Source: Streptomyces seoulensis
GTDB taxonomy: Bacteria; Actinomycetota; Actinomycetes; Streptomycetales; Streptomycetaceae
Assembly (NCBI GenBank): GCA_013364255.1
Contig: CP054936.1
Location: 2,076,853 to 2,140,852, forward strand
Length of the DNA: 64,000 nt
Direction of reading: 5' to 3'
How positions within the stretch are numbered: position 1 is the stretch's first letter; the number at the start of each line of letters is the position of its first letter. Position numbers and translations under genes: made by a program. This document shows, piece by piece, positions 45,370 through 52,550 of this stretch. Under the pieces are notes generated by a model. That model had not been told where the DNA came from and did no database searches. It saw only the letters and a program-made list of their open reading frames with translations.

Positions 45370-45615
45370 TCACACGGCCAGCGACAGTCCGCTCTCCCCG
45401 TCGGCCCCGGCCGTGCGGCCGGCGGCGACGAGCAGCGCGTCGGCCCGGGCGATGGCGTCGTGGACGCTGGTGACGCCCATCATGACGCACAGGGTGTAGC
45501 TGACGTCCTCCAGCTCCCGAGCCGTCTCGACCCGCTCCCTCTCGGCCTGCGCGATCTTCAGCGATGCGTACCGAGTCAGCAGTGTCCTGACGACCTTCGG
45601 GTCCGGTACCAGCAC
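45370..45615 (-). CDS. DUF5133 domain-containing protein
   Basis: An 81-aa Streptomyces-type small protein: VLVPDPKVVRTLLTRYASLKIAQAERERVETARELEDVSYTLCVMMGV, then a helix with DAIARADALLVAAG. The layout (LxxRYxxLxIxxAE...RELEDVSYTLCVMTG) is that of DUF5133. GTG 45615 is preceded by GAGAGGGG; an upstream ATG at 45672 would add 19 residues of no clear worth. Function unknown; many copies per genome are common. It converges with the RiPP maturase gene. Confidence 0.87.
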   Translation of the reverse strand: MLVPDPKVVRTLLTRYASLKIAQAERERVETARELEDVSYTLCVMMGVTSVHDAIARADALLVAAGRTAGADGESGLSLAV

Positions 45616-46920
45616 GGAGCGCCCCTCTCTCGATTTTCTCTGCGTATGCCCCAGGCACGCCGTGCCATGCACGTCGACCGCCTCGCGGCAGGTGATGAAC
45701 CGGATTCGGCCGGTTTCCGGTGGTTCCGTGTCGATACGGCGCCGGGGTGCGGCCCGCCCTGTACGCCCTGCCTTATATGGAGCGCGGCTCGGGGCCGCGG
45801 ACCGCCGTGCGGCGATGCCGCTCGCCGGGCCGGATTCGCTGGGTGACGCTCACCGCAACCTCCGCTGAACTCTCGGCCGCGCATGCTCGGGCAAGCCCGT
45901 GCGCGGCGACAGGGCGCCGCGCGACCCGGCGGAGGTATCCGCAATATAGGTGGTTTTCGGGCCTTCGGCCAAGATTGGGTGAACGGCACGCATCACGGAC
46001 ACCGGAGAACACAGCGTCAGGAGCCGTCCGCGACGGACGGCTTCCGCCCGCCCGGGCGTTCGGGCGGTGAATTCTTCGCACGCGCGGCCGGATTGGGGCG
46101 GTGCGGCGATGGCCGGTTCCCGGCGGACGGACGACCGGCAGTCCGGTTCGGCGGCGGCCGATTCGTCTCTGGTCGATCCGGTTCTGCGGCGCCCGGCTCG
46201 GCGATGGCCGGTCGAATGACGGCCGGTCCGGTCCTGCGGCGCCCGGCTCGGCGGTGGTCGGCCGGGTGGCGACCGGTCCGCTCCGACGGCAGCCAGGTCC
46301 TGCGGGGGCCGGGTCCGACGGGGGCCAGCCGGGTGGCGGTCGATCCGGGCCGACGGTGGCCGGGGCCGGTGAGGGCCGGGGCCAGGTCCGGCAGTGGGCG
46401 GCCGGGTGGCGGTCGACGCAGTCCGACGGCGGCCGGCTCGGCGGGGGCAGGGCGGGTGGCGGTCGATTCGGTTCGACGGCGCCCGGCCCGGCGGCGGCCG
46501 GCCGAGTGGCGGACGGTCCAGACCGACGGTGGCCGGCTCTGCGGTGGCAGGGCGGGTGGCGGTCGATTCGGTTCGACGGCGCCCGGCCCGGCGGCGGCCG
46601 GCCGAGTGGCGGACGGTCCAGACCGACGGTGGCCGGCTCTGCGGTGGCAGGGCGGGTGGCGGTCGATTCGGTTCGACGGCGCCCGGCCCGGCGGCGGCCG
46701 GCCGAGTGGCGGACGGTCCAGGCCGACGGTGGCCGGCTCTGCGGTGGTGGGGCGGGTGGCGGCCGGTCCGGGCCTGCGGTGGCCGGGGGCGGTCGTCGGG
46801 GATCGGTGGCGGGGGGCCTGTCGCCGGGTGGGGGCGGCTGGGCTCCGTCGCGGCCGGGGCGGGTCGGGGCGCGTCCGTCGCACGGCCGTACCGAGGGCGT
46901 CCGCCGCGTCCGGGGCGGGG
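45616..46920. other. gene-poor 1.3 kb region holding a minisatellite-like array
   Basis: No convincing gene. Frames that cross it shift through Arg/Pro/Gly repeats. The left part (45640-46080) is lower in GC and has ATATAGG near 45943 but no recognised gene. The right part holds a repeat array (46090-46790). Confidence 0.6.
46090..46790. repeat. minisatellite-like array of about 50-bp half-units; three 100-bp near-identical units
   Basis: Units at 46451-46550 and 46551-46650 are identical over all 100 bp. A third (46651-46750) differs at three positions. Each 100-bp unit is made of two similar 50-bp halves; degenerate halves spread to both sides. Neither 50 nor 100 bp is a multiple of 3, so copies rotate frame and this is not a protein repeat. 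Confidence 0.85.
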
Positions 46921-47466
46921 TCACTCGGCGAGCGCGTCGGCCAGTTCCGTGGTGGCCCGCGCGATCTCCCCGTCCGGTTCCGTCAGCAGCGTGTCCAGGT
47001 CGCCGCGCCGGGCCCGGACCGCCTGCCGGGCCCGCCACTCCCACACGGCCGGGTTCTCGTGGTGGTTGAGGAGTTTGGGGTAGACCGCGGCGACGGACTC
47101 CCACTGCCGGGCGTCGGCGATGCTCTTGAGCAGCTGGATGATCTGCGGCCGGCAGGTGACGTGCGGCAGCCGGGCCAGCTCCCACAGGAACGGGACGGTG
47201 TCGGCGGTCGCCTGTTCGACGACGAAGCCGTACTGGCAGACACGCTTGCGTAATTCGTCCAGGGCGACCCGGGCGGTGGCGGCGTCGCCGCGGGCCATCC
47301 GGTGCAGCAGCTTCGGGATGGCGGCGGCCGAGCCGGTGGAGTCCCGGATGTCGCTCCACGGCACCTGGCCCAGGGCGGCCAGTGGCGCGCCGGCGGCCGC
47401 TCCGGTCGAGGCGTCGGCGCGGTCGGTGCGCTGCGTGCTCGGCTGCTCCATCGGTGCGGGGGGCAT
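46921..47466 (-). CDS. conserved hypothetical protein (HEAT-like helical)
   Basis: A 181-aa protein. The start at ATG 47466 was chosen because GGAAAGG precedes it. An alternative ATG at 47493 adds nine residues but lacks a site. The ordered part begins with LGQVPWSDIRDSTGSAAAIPKLLHRMARGDAATARVALDELRKRVCQYGFVVEQATADTVPFLWELARLPHVTCRPQIIQLLKSIA. It is all helical and reads like a short HEAT/armadillo-type solenoid. It ends AVRARRGDLDTLLTEPDGEIARATTELADAL. Function unknown. Confidence 0.8.
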   Translation of the reverse strand: MPPAPMEQPSTQRTDRADASTGAAAGAPLAALGQVPWSDIRDSTGSAAAIPKLLHRMARGDAATARVALDELRKRVCQYGFVVEQATADTVPFLWELARLPHVTCRPQIIQLLKSIADARQWESVAAVYPKLLNHHENPAVWEWRARQAVRARRGDLDTLLTEPDGEIARATTELADALAE

Positions 47467-47790
47467 GGTGTCGGGCCTTTCCGCGGCGGTCATATGGGGG
47501 GCGGCGGTTCAGCGGGGCGGGCGGCGGGAGTCCGGTGCGGGGGCGCCCGTATCGGGCTCACCGGTGAGAGCACGGCATCTCGCCGCTGACCTGATGCATC
47601 GTCAACCTGGGGCGCCCACACAAGGGTTGACGCCCCCGCTATTATTCACCCTGTCAGCGTCCGCGTGCAATTGCACGCGAAATTTCTCGTGAAAGTGCGC
47701 GGGAAGGGGAAGACTCCGGTCGGGCACGGCCGGTCTTCGACCTCCGAGCCCGGCAACCACACGACGGTACGGAACAGCGAGGAGACTGCG
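47467..47790. other. regulatory intergenic region before the DUF397 gene
   Basis: About 320 bases. The distal half has an AT-rich patch GCTATTATTCACC (47638-47650), TTGACG (47627-47632) and the palindrome at 47662-47679. The other half holds the promoter of the divergent gene. No gene is visible. Confidence 0.5.
47662..47679. promoter_or_regulatory. 18-bp perfect palindrome, likely operator
   Basis: CGCGTGCAATTGCACGCG is its own reverse complement, with no loop, so it is not a terminator. It lies 112 bp before the DUF397 start. A dimeric regulator, possibly the XRE protein encoded next, could bind it. Confidence 0.65.
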
Positions 47791-48021
47791 GTGCCATCAG
47801 TGCGCAACGGAGTGCGGGCCAGTTCGTTGGACGCCCGCTGGATCAAGAGCAGGCACAGCAACGCCGAGGGCAACTGCGTGGAGGTCGCGACCCTGGCCGG
47901 CGGGGACATCGCGATGCGCAACTCCCGCGACCCCGACGGCCCCGCCCTGGTCTACACCCCGGCGGAGGTGGCCGCGTTCGTGGCGGGCGCCAAGGACGGG
48001 GAGTTCGACCACCTGCTGTGA
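47791..48021 (+). CDS. DUF397 domain-containing protein
   Basis: A 76-aa protein with the DUF397 pattern ARWIKSRHSNAEGNCVEVATLAGGDIAMRNSRDPDGPALVYTPAEVAAFVAGAKDGEFDHL. This family sits beside XRE/DUF5753 (WhiJ-like, Scr1-type) regulators in Streptomyces and is thought to modulate them, somewhat like an antitoxin-type partner; the mechanism is not settled. GTG 47791 follows GAGGAG. It lies 134 nt before the XRE gene, in the same direction. Confidence 0.93.
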   Translation: MPSVRNGVRASSLDARWIKSRHSNAEGNCVEVATLAGGDIAMRNSRDPDGPALVYTPAEVAAFVAGAKDGEFDHLL

Positions 48022-48155
48022 GGCCGGCGGCGGCCGTCCGCCCAGGACTCTCCAACACGCAAGGCAGCCGGTCGACTTCGGCCATCGGAACTGCCGTGCG
48101 GAACACCGGTGCGATAGTCTGTGTCGCACGTCTGTCGGTCCACCGGGGAGTCAGG

Positions 48156-49076
48156 ATGTCCGCCGAGCAGCATCGCGTCTCCCGCCTCGAACCCTACCTG
48201 GACCGGTCCGAACCGGCGCCGACACTGCTGAAGACGCTGGTCGGCCTCCAGCTGGCGGGATTCCGCGAGGATGCCGGGATGTCGCAGGAGCAGGCGGCGC
48301 GGGCCCTCGGTTTCAGCGCCGCCAAGCTCTCCCGCATAGAGGCGGGCAAGGGCCGCCGACCCCCGGCCGAGGGCGACGTCCAGGCCCTGCTGCGGCTGTA
48401 CGGCACCAAGGACTACGAGGCCTCGGTGCTGCTCAGACTGCTGCGGCGGGCCGGTGAGCCCGGCTGGTGGCAGCGCTACGACAAGCGGCTGATGCCCGAG
48501 TGGTTCGACCGGCTGGTCGGACTCCAGGAGGCGGCGGCCGCGATCCGCACCTTCGAGATCCAGTACGTCCCCGGCCTGCTCCAGACCCCGGATTACGCGC
48601 GGGCGGTGGTGCAGCGGGGTCTGCCGACGGCCACCGCCGGCGAGGTGGATCGCAGGGTCGAACTGCGCACCCATCGGGCCGAGTTGCTGACGCGGACCGA
48701 CGCACCGCAAGTGTGGGCGGTCATCGACGAGTCGGTGCTGCTGCGGGTGCTGGGCAGCCGCGAGATCATGCGCGAGCAGCTCGCCCGCCTCATCGAGACC
48801 GCCCGGCTGTCCAACGTGACGGTGCAGATCGTGCCGCTGGACGCGACGAAGGCCTCCGCGCCCGCCATACCGGTCACCTATCTCCGCTTCGGCGGCTTCG
48901 ACCTGCCCGACGTCGTCTATCTGGAGCACATCAGGAGCGCCCAGTTCCTGGAGGACCGGGACGAGACGGAGGAGTACCGCATCGCCCTGGACCGGCTGGC
49001 GGACGAGGCGCTGACTCCCGCCGCTTCGCTGGAGCTGCTGTGCCGGACGATGAAGGAGCGCTACCCGGCGCCCTGA
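48156..49076 (+). CDS. XRE family regulator with DUF5753 (WhiJ/Scr1-like)
   Basis: A 306-aa DNA-binding protein. Helix-turn-helix LQLAGFREDAGMSQEQAARALGFSAAKLSRIEAGKG at about residues 30-65 is followed by the DUF5753 C-terminal domain (AAAAIRTFEIQYVPGLLQTPDYARAVVQRG, VWAVIDESVLLRVLGSREIMREQL, VTVQIVPLD, FDLPDVVYLEHIRSAQFLED). In S. coelicolor such proteins (WhiJ and paralogues) act with DUF397 partners on development and antibiotic production. ATG 48156 follows GGGGAG. The DUF397 gene precedes it here, reversing the more usual order. Confidence 0.93.
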   Translation: MSAEQHRVSRLEPYLDRSEPAPTLLKTLVGLQLAGFREDAGMSQEQAARALGFSAAKLSRIEAGKGRRPPAEGDVQALLRLYGTKDYEASVLLRLLRRAGEPGWWQRYDKRLMPEWFDRLVGLQEAAAAIRTFEIQYVPGLLQTPDYARAVVQRGLPTATAGEVDRRVELRTHRAELLTRTDAPQVWAVIDESVLLRVLGSREIMREQLARLIETARLSNVTVQIVPLDATKASAPAIPVTYLRFGGFDLPDVVYLEHIRSAQFLEDRDETEEYRIALDRLADEALTPAASLELLCRTMKERYPAP

Positions 49077-49113
49077 TCCGGCCCGCGCCGGATGCAGGAC
49101 CCGGGCCGCCGGA

Positions 49114-49932
49114 TCACCGGATCACTCCGACGCCGCCGAACTCCACCCACTCCGTGGTGAGCTGGCGGGGCGCGACCTCCGTGTCGGGGCGCCAGGTGGA
49201 CACCTCCACCAGGCCCGGTTCGAGGATCTCCAGCCCCTCGAACCACTCGGCGACGTCCTTCTCCTCCCGGACCCGGCCCCAGTGGCCCTGGGTGGCCCGG
49301 TCCATGAAGTCCGTGACGAAGTCACGCACCTCAGCGTCGTCGCTGACCAGTTGGCACATGAGCAGGACGCTGCCGGGCACGAGCCGGGCGCGGACCCGGT
49401 CGACCACCGCGCGCGGTCCGTCGGCGTCACCGTCCGGAATGCAGTGGAACACCGAGTTGAACAGCACGGCCACCGGCTCTGAGAAGTCGATCAGCCGCGC
49501 CGTCTCCGGGTGCCGGAAGATCCCCTCGGTGTCGCGCATGTCGGCGTGCACGACCGCCGTGCGGTCGTCCTGCTGGAGCAGGGCCCGGCCGTGGACGAGG
49601 ACCATGGGGTCGTTGTCCACGTAGACGACGCGGGTGTCCGGGTCGACGCGCTGGGCGACCTGGTGGACGTTGTCCTGGGTGGGCAGGCCGGAGCCGTGGT
49701 CGAGGAACTGCCGTATGCCGTACTCCTGGGTGAGGGTACGGACGGCCCGCTGGAGGAAACGGCGGTTGTTCAGGGCGAGGCGGCGGGTGCTCGGGACGAC
49801 CTTGTCGAGTTCCTCGCACGCGGCGCGGTCGGCGGCGTAGTTGTCCTTGCCGCCCAGATAATGGTCGTACATACGTGCCGCGGTCGGCACATTCTGGTCG
49901 ATGTGCGTGGACAACTGATTCTCCGCAGGCAT
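49114..49932 (-). CDS. SAM-dependent methyltransferase, DUF574 family
   Basis: A 272-aa second member of the DUF574 family (the first is at 10821-11633). Motifs: THIDQNVPTAARMYDHYLGGKDNYAADRAACEEL, FLDHGSGLPTQDNVHQVAQ, RVVYVDNDPMVLVHGRALL, FSEPVAVLFNSVFHCIPD and a C-terminal LEILEPGLVEVSTWRPD. Genes of this family often lie next to XRE/DUF397 regulators, as here, converging with the XRE gene over a 37-nt gap. ATG 49932 follows GGGGGA. Substrate unknown. Confidence 0.92.
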   Translation of the reverse strand: MPAENQLSTHIDQNVPTAARMYDHYLGGKDNYAADRAACEELDKVVPSTRRLALNNRRFLQRAVRTLTQEYGIRQFLDHGSGLPTQDNVHQVAQRVDPDTRVVYVDNDPMVLVHGRALLQQDDRTAVVHADMRDTEGIFRHPETARLIDFSEPVAVLFNSVFHCIPDGDADGPRAVVDRVRARLVPGSVLLMCQLVSDDAEVRDFVTDFMDRATQGHWGRVREEKDVAEWFEGLEILEPGLVEVSTWRPDTEVAPRQLTTEWVEFGGVGVIR

Positions 49933-50151
49933 CCGTCCCCCAGGTTCGCCGACAAACACCGCGCCGACGACGGGCGGGTCCGACAGAGATTACCTCTCAT
50001 GGACCCTGCTTTTGCCCGAACCAGGCCATGAGCAGCGGCAGTTGGCTAATTCACGTCCGGCGTCGGCGATCGTCACGAATTCTTCACTTCGCCGAACCCA
50101 TCAACGGCGCGGTGGCGAGCACCCGCCTCAGGAGTCGGACAAGGGGGCGTC

Positions 50152-50364
50152 GTGGTATTTGTCGCTGTTCTGTTGTTGCCGCTCGTCTCCGTGCTGCTCG
50201 TGGTGATGGACCGCATCGAGGAGCGTGTGTTCGAACCCGGTCAGGAGCGGGGCCGGCACGCCGGACAGCGCAGGCATCTGCGGCTGATCCCGGGCGGTCG
50301 CCGGGACGCCGCGCCGCGGGCGACGCAGGAGAACTCGCCGGAAGAGCGGCGGCGGGCCGCCTGA
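50152..50364 (+). CDS. small single-pass membrane protein
   Basis: A 70-aa protein. One membrane helix (VFVAVLLLPLVSVLLVVMDRIEERVF) at the N-terminus is followed by a short basic cytosolic tail. GTG 50152 has AAGGGGG six bases before it, and the gene ends at a strong hairpin. These make it a credible small gene despite its unknown role. Confidence 0.65.
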   Translation: MVFVAVLLLPLVSVLLVVMDRIEERVFEPGQERGRHAGQRRHLRLIPGGRRDAAPRATQENSPEERRRAA

Positions 50365-50402
50365 GCCGCCGGACGCCTCCCCCTCGGGAGGCGTCCGGCG
50401 GC
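50365..50402. terminator. very strong hairpin terminator
   Basis: A perfect 17-bp stem (50365-50381 with 50386-50402; arms begin GCCGCCGGACGCC and GGGAGGCG), loop CCTC, directly after the stop codon of the small membrane gene. Confidence 0.85.
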
Positions 50403-50470
50403 TTCGGCGTCACTCCCTCCCCTCCCCCGTACGCGCCCTTTCCCGCTTCGGTCCCCTCCCCCGTACGCAC

Positions 50471-50505
50471 GTGTGGCCGGGCCGATGAGTTCGGCCCGGC
50501 CACAC
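50471..50505. terminator. second hairpin between convergent genes
   Basis: GTGTGGCCGGGCCGA (50471-50485) pairs perfectly with TCGGCCCGGCCACAC (50491-50505), 5-nt loop. It lies just beyond the GlsB-family gene and is well placed to stop its transcription. Confidence 0.8.
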
Positions 50506-50552
50506 TCCACGGGGTGTCCTGCACCAGCGTCATCGTGACGCGATCATGACAT

Positions 50553-50831
50553 TCAGGCGTGGCGGTGCGAGCTGCGGTTGCCCGTGATGAGACGGTAGAT
50601 GACGAGCAGGATCAGCGAGCCGACGATGGCGGCGATCCAGGTGGACAGCTCGAAGAAGCCGTCGATCGAGTCGACGCCGAATATGACCTTGCCCAGCCAG
50701 CCGCCGAGAAGCCCGCCCGCGATGCCGATCAGCATCGTGACGATGATGCCGCCCGGGTCCTTCCCCGGAAGGAGCAGCTTGGCGATGGCGCCGGCGAGCA
50801 GACCGATCAGGATCCAGGCGATGATGCCCAC
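50553..50831 (-). CDS. GlsB/YeaQ/YmgE family stress response membrane protein
   Basis: A 92-aa membrane protein of the transglycosylase-associated (GlsB/YeaQ) family: GIIAWILIGLLAGAIAKLLLPGKDPGGIIVTMLIGIAGGLLGGWLGKVIFG, then a final helix WIAAIVGSLILLVIYRLI. Members are induced by general stress. GTG 50831 was chosen because GGAGG lies four bases upstream and the family starts there; an ATG at 50849 would add six residues. Function unproven. Confidence 0.9.
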   Translation of the reverse strand: MGIIAWILIGLLAGAIAKLLLPGKDPGGIIVTMLIGIAGGLLGGWLGKVIFGVDSIDGFFELSTWIAAIVGSLILLVIYRLITGNRSSHRHA

Positions 50832-50990
50832 TTTTCCTCCACTGTCCATGGAAAGTATGTGCTTTATCGAATGCGCGCATCCAGCGGCGGCAAACCTCTC
50901 GCGTACGGCGGTCCGGGGCCGGGCGGCGCGCCTCCGCGGTCGCCGCCCGCCCGGCGTGCGGGACGGGTGCCGTCGTAGCAGCGTGGTGGT

Positions 50991-52103
50991 GTGCTGAAGC
51001 TGCCTGTCCTGGTGTCGCGCCGCGATCCGCACCGGCGGGGCTGGCTGCGGGGCGCCCCGCCGCCCCGCTGGGTGCGGATCCTGCCGGTCGTGCTGGTCGC
51101 CGCCGTGTGCGTCGCCACGCTGACCAGCCCCAGCCGGCTCGACATCGGCTTCCTGCTGGGCGCGATCCCGCCGCTGGCCGTGCTGTCGTACGGACCGCTG
51201 GCGACCGCCCTGCTCGGCGGCGCCGTGGTCGCGCTGCTGAGCGTGCCGCTGTTCGGTCTCGACCATCCCGGCAACACCGACCTGGAGACGGTCGGCTTCG
51301 TCGCGCTGCTGAGCGTGTTCCTGTCCTTCGTGCGCAGCCGCCGCGACGCGCAGCTGGACCTGGAGCGCACGGTCGCCGAGGCCGCGCAGCGGGCCGTGGT
51401 CCCGCCGCTGCCCGAGCGGGTCGGGCCGGTGTGCTGCGCGGGCCTGTACCGGGCGGCGCAGCGCGGGACGCTGGTCGGCGGGGACTTCTTCGACGTGCGG
51501 CAGGGTCCGTGGGGTGTGCGGGCGGTGATGGGCGACGTGCAGGGGCACGGGCTGGCCGCGGTGTCCACGGTCGCCGCGCTGCTGGGCAGCTTCCGGGAGG
51601 CGGTGCTCGACCGACCGGACCTGACCGCGGTCGCGGGCGCCCTGGACCGGCGGCTGGTGGTGGACTCGGCGGAGGTGCGGCACGCGGAGCTGTTCGCGAC
51701 CGCCGCGCTGCTGGAGTTCGCCGCGGACGCCCGGTCGGTGCGCGTGGTGGCCTGCGGTCATCCGCCGCCGATCCTGCTGCGGGGCGGGACGGCCACGGAG
51801 ATCGAGGTCGCGCCGTGGACTCCGCTGGGTCTCGGACTCTCCGAGGGCGTGCCGCACCAGGACGGGCACATGGTGCCGCTGCGCCCCGGTGACGTGCTGT
51901 TCCTGGCCTCCGACGGCGTCACCGAGGCGCGGGGTCCGGACGGGGAGTTCTATCCGCTGCTGGAGCGGCTGCCCCGGCTGGCGGACCGCGCGCCGGCCGC
52001 GCTCGCCGAGCGGGTCCTGAGCGATCTCCTGGCGTACTGCGGGAACGTCGGCGACGACGTGACGATGCTCGTCCTGACCCCCTGCCCGCCCGACGGCGCC
52101 TGA
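50991..52103 (+). CDS. membrane-anchored SpoIIE (PP2C-type) phosphatase
   Basis: A 370-aa protein. Three to four N-terminal membrane helices (WVRILPVVLVAAVCVATL, LDIGFLLGAIPPLAVLSYG, LATALLGGAVVALLSVPLFG, VGFVALLSVFLSFV) precede a SpoIIE domain with VGGDFFDVRQ, VMGDVQGHGLAAV, ACGHPPPILL, LFLASDGVTEA and NVGDDVTMLVL. The metal-binding Asp residues of the PP2C fold are present. It should dephosphorylate a STAS-domain antagonist at the membrane in response to an unknown signal. GTG 50991. No STAS gene is adjacent. It is divergent from GlsB. Confidence 0.93.
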   Translation: MLKLPVLVSRRDPHRRGWLRGAPPPRWVRILPVVLVAAVCVATLTSPSRLDIGFLLGAIPPLAVLSYGPLATALLGGAVVALLSVPLFGLDHPGNTDLETVGFVALLSVFLSFVRSRRDAQLDLERTVAEAAQRAVVPPLPERVGPVCCAGLYRAAQRGTLVGGDFFDVRQGPWGVRAVMGDVQGHGLAAVSTVAALLGSFREAVLDRPDLTAVAGALDRRLVVDSAEVRHAELFATAALLEFAADARSVRVVACGHPPPILLRGGTATEIEVAPWTPLGLGLSEGVPHQDGHMVPLRPGDVLFLASDGVTEARGPDGEFYPLLERLPRLADRAPAALAERVLSDLLAYCGNVGDDVTMLVLTPCPPDGA

Positions 52104-52550
52104 CCGGGGGGCGTACCGGGCGACGTCCCGCCGGAGACGACCGGCCGCCCCACTCCGAAGACGGCCCGACCGGAGCCCGCCCGGACGGACCCAGCGGCTG
52201 AGCGGAGCCGCTCAGCGCGCGGCACGCTGGTGACCCACCATGCGGGCTGAGCAGCGGACAGTCGGGCACGCGGCGCACCGGGAACGGCCGAGCAGCCCAC
52301 ACCGGAGACGGCCCCACGCGGACGGAACGGGCGCAACCCGGCCACGGACAAGCCGAGCGGGCTCCCAGACGGCAGCCGGACGCGCGGCACGGCGGGCACA
52401 GGACGCGCGGGCCGCGCCGGAGACGACTGGCGCGGGCGGAACGGGCAAGCCCCGCCGGGAACGGGCCGGTCGGGGCTCACAGGGGGCGGCCGGGCGTGCG
52501 GCGCGCCAGGGGCGGGCAGGTGCGGGCGGCGAGGCCCGCCGGGTGCGGGC
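52104..52550. other. intergenic region without a gene
   Basis: About 450 bases between convergent genes. It is GC-rich and low in complexity; translations in all frames look like shadow sequence. No hairpin with a long stem stands out. Confidence 0.45.

Noticed and set aside
46451..46750. CRISPR array
   Set aside because: The 100-bp units are contiguous with no unique spacers, and no cas gene is in the window.
45773..47359. Minus-strand frame of over 500 codons across the repeat array
   Set aside because: It is Pro/Arg/Ser-rich, produced by the 50-bp repeats, has no start signal and overlaps the well-supported gene at 46921-47466 in another frame.
47662..47679. Rho-independent terminator
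   Set aside because: The palindrome has no loop, lies upstream of a gene, and is not followed by a T-run; an operator is a better reading.
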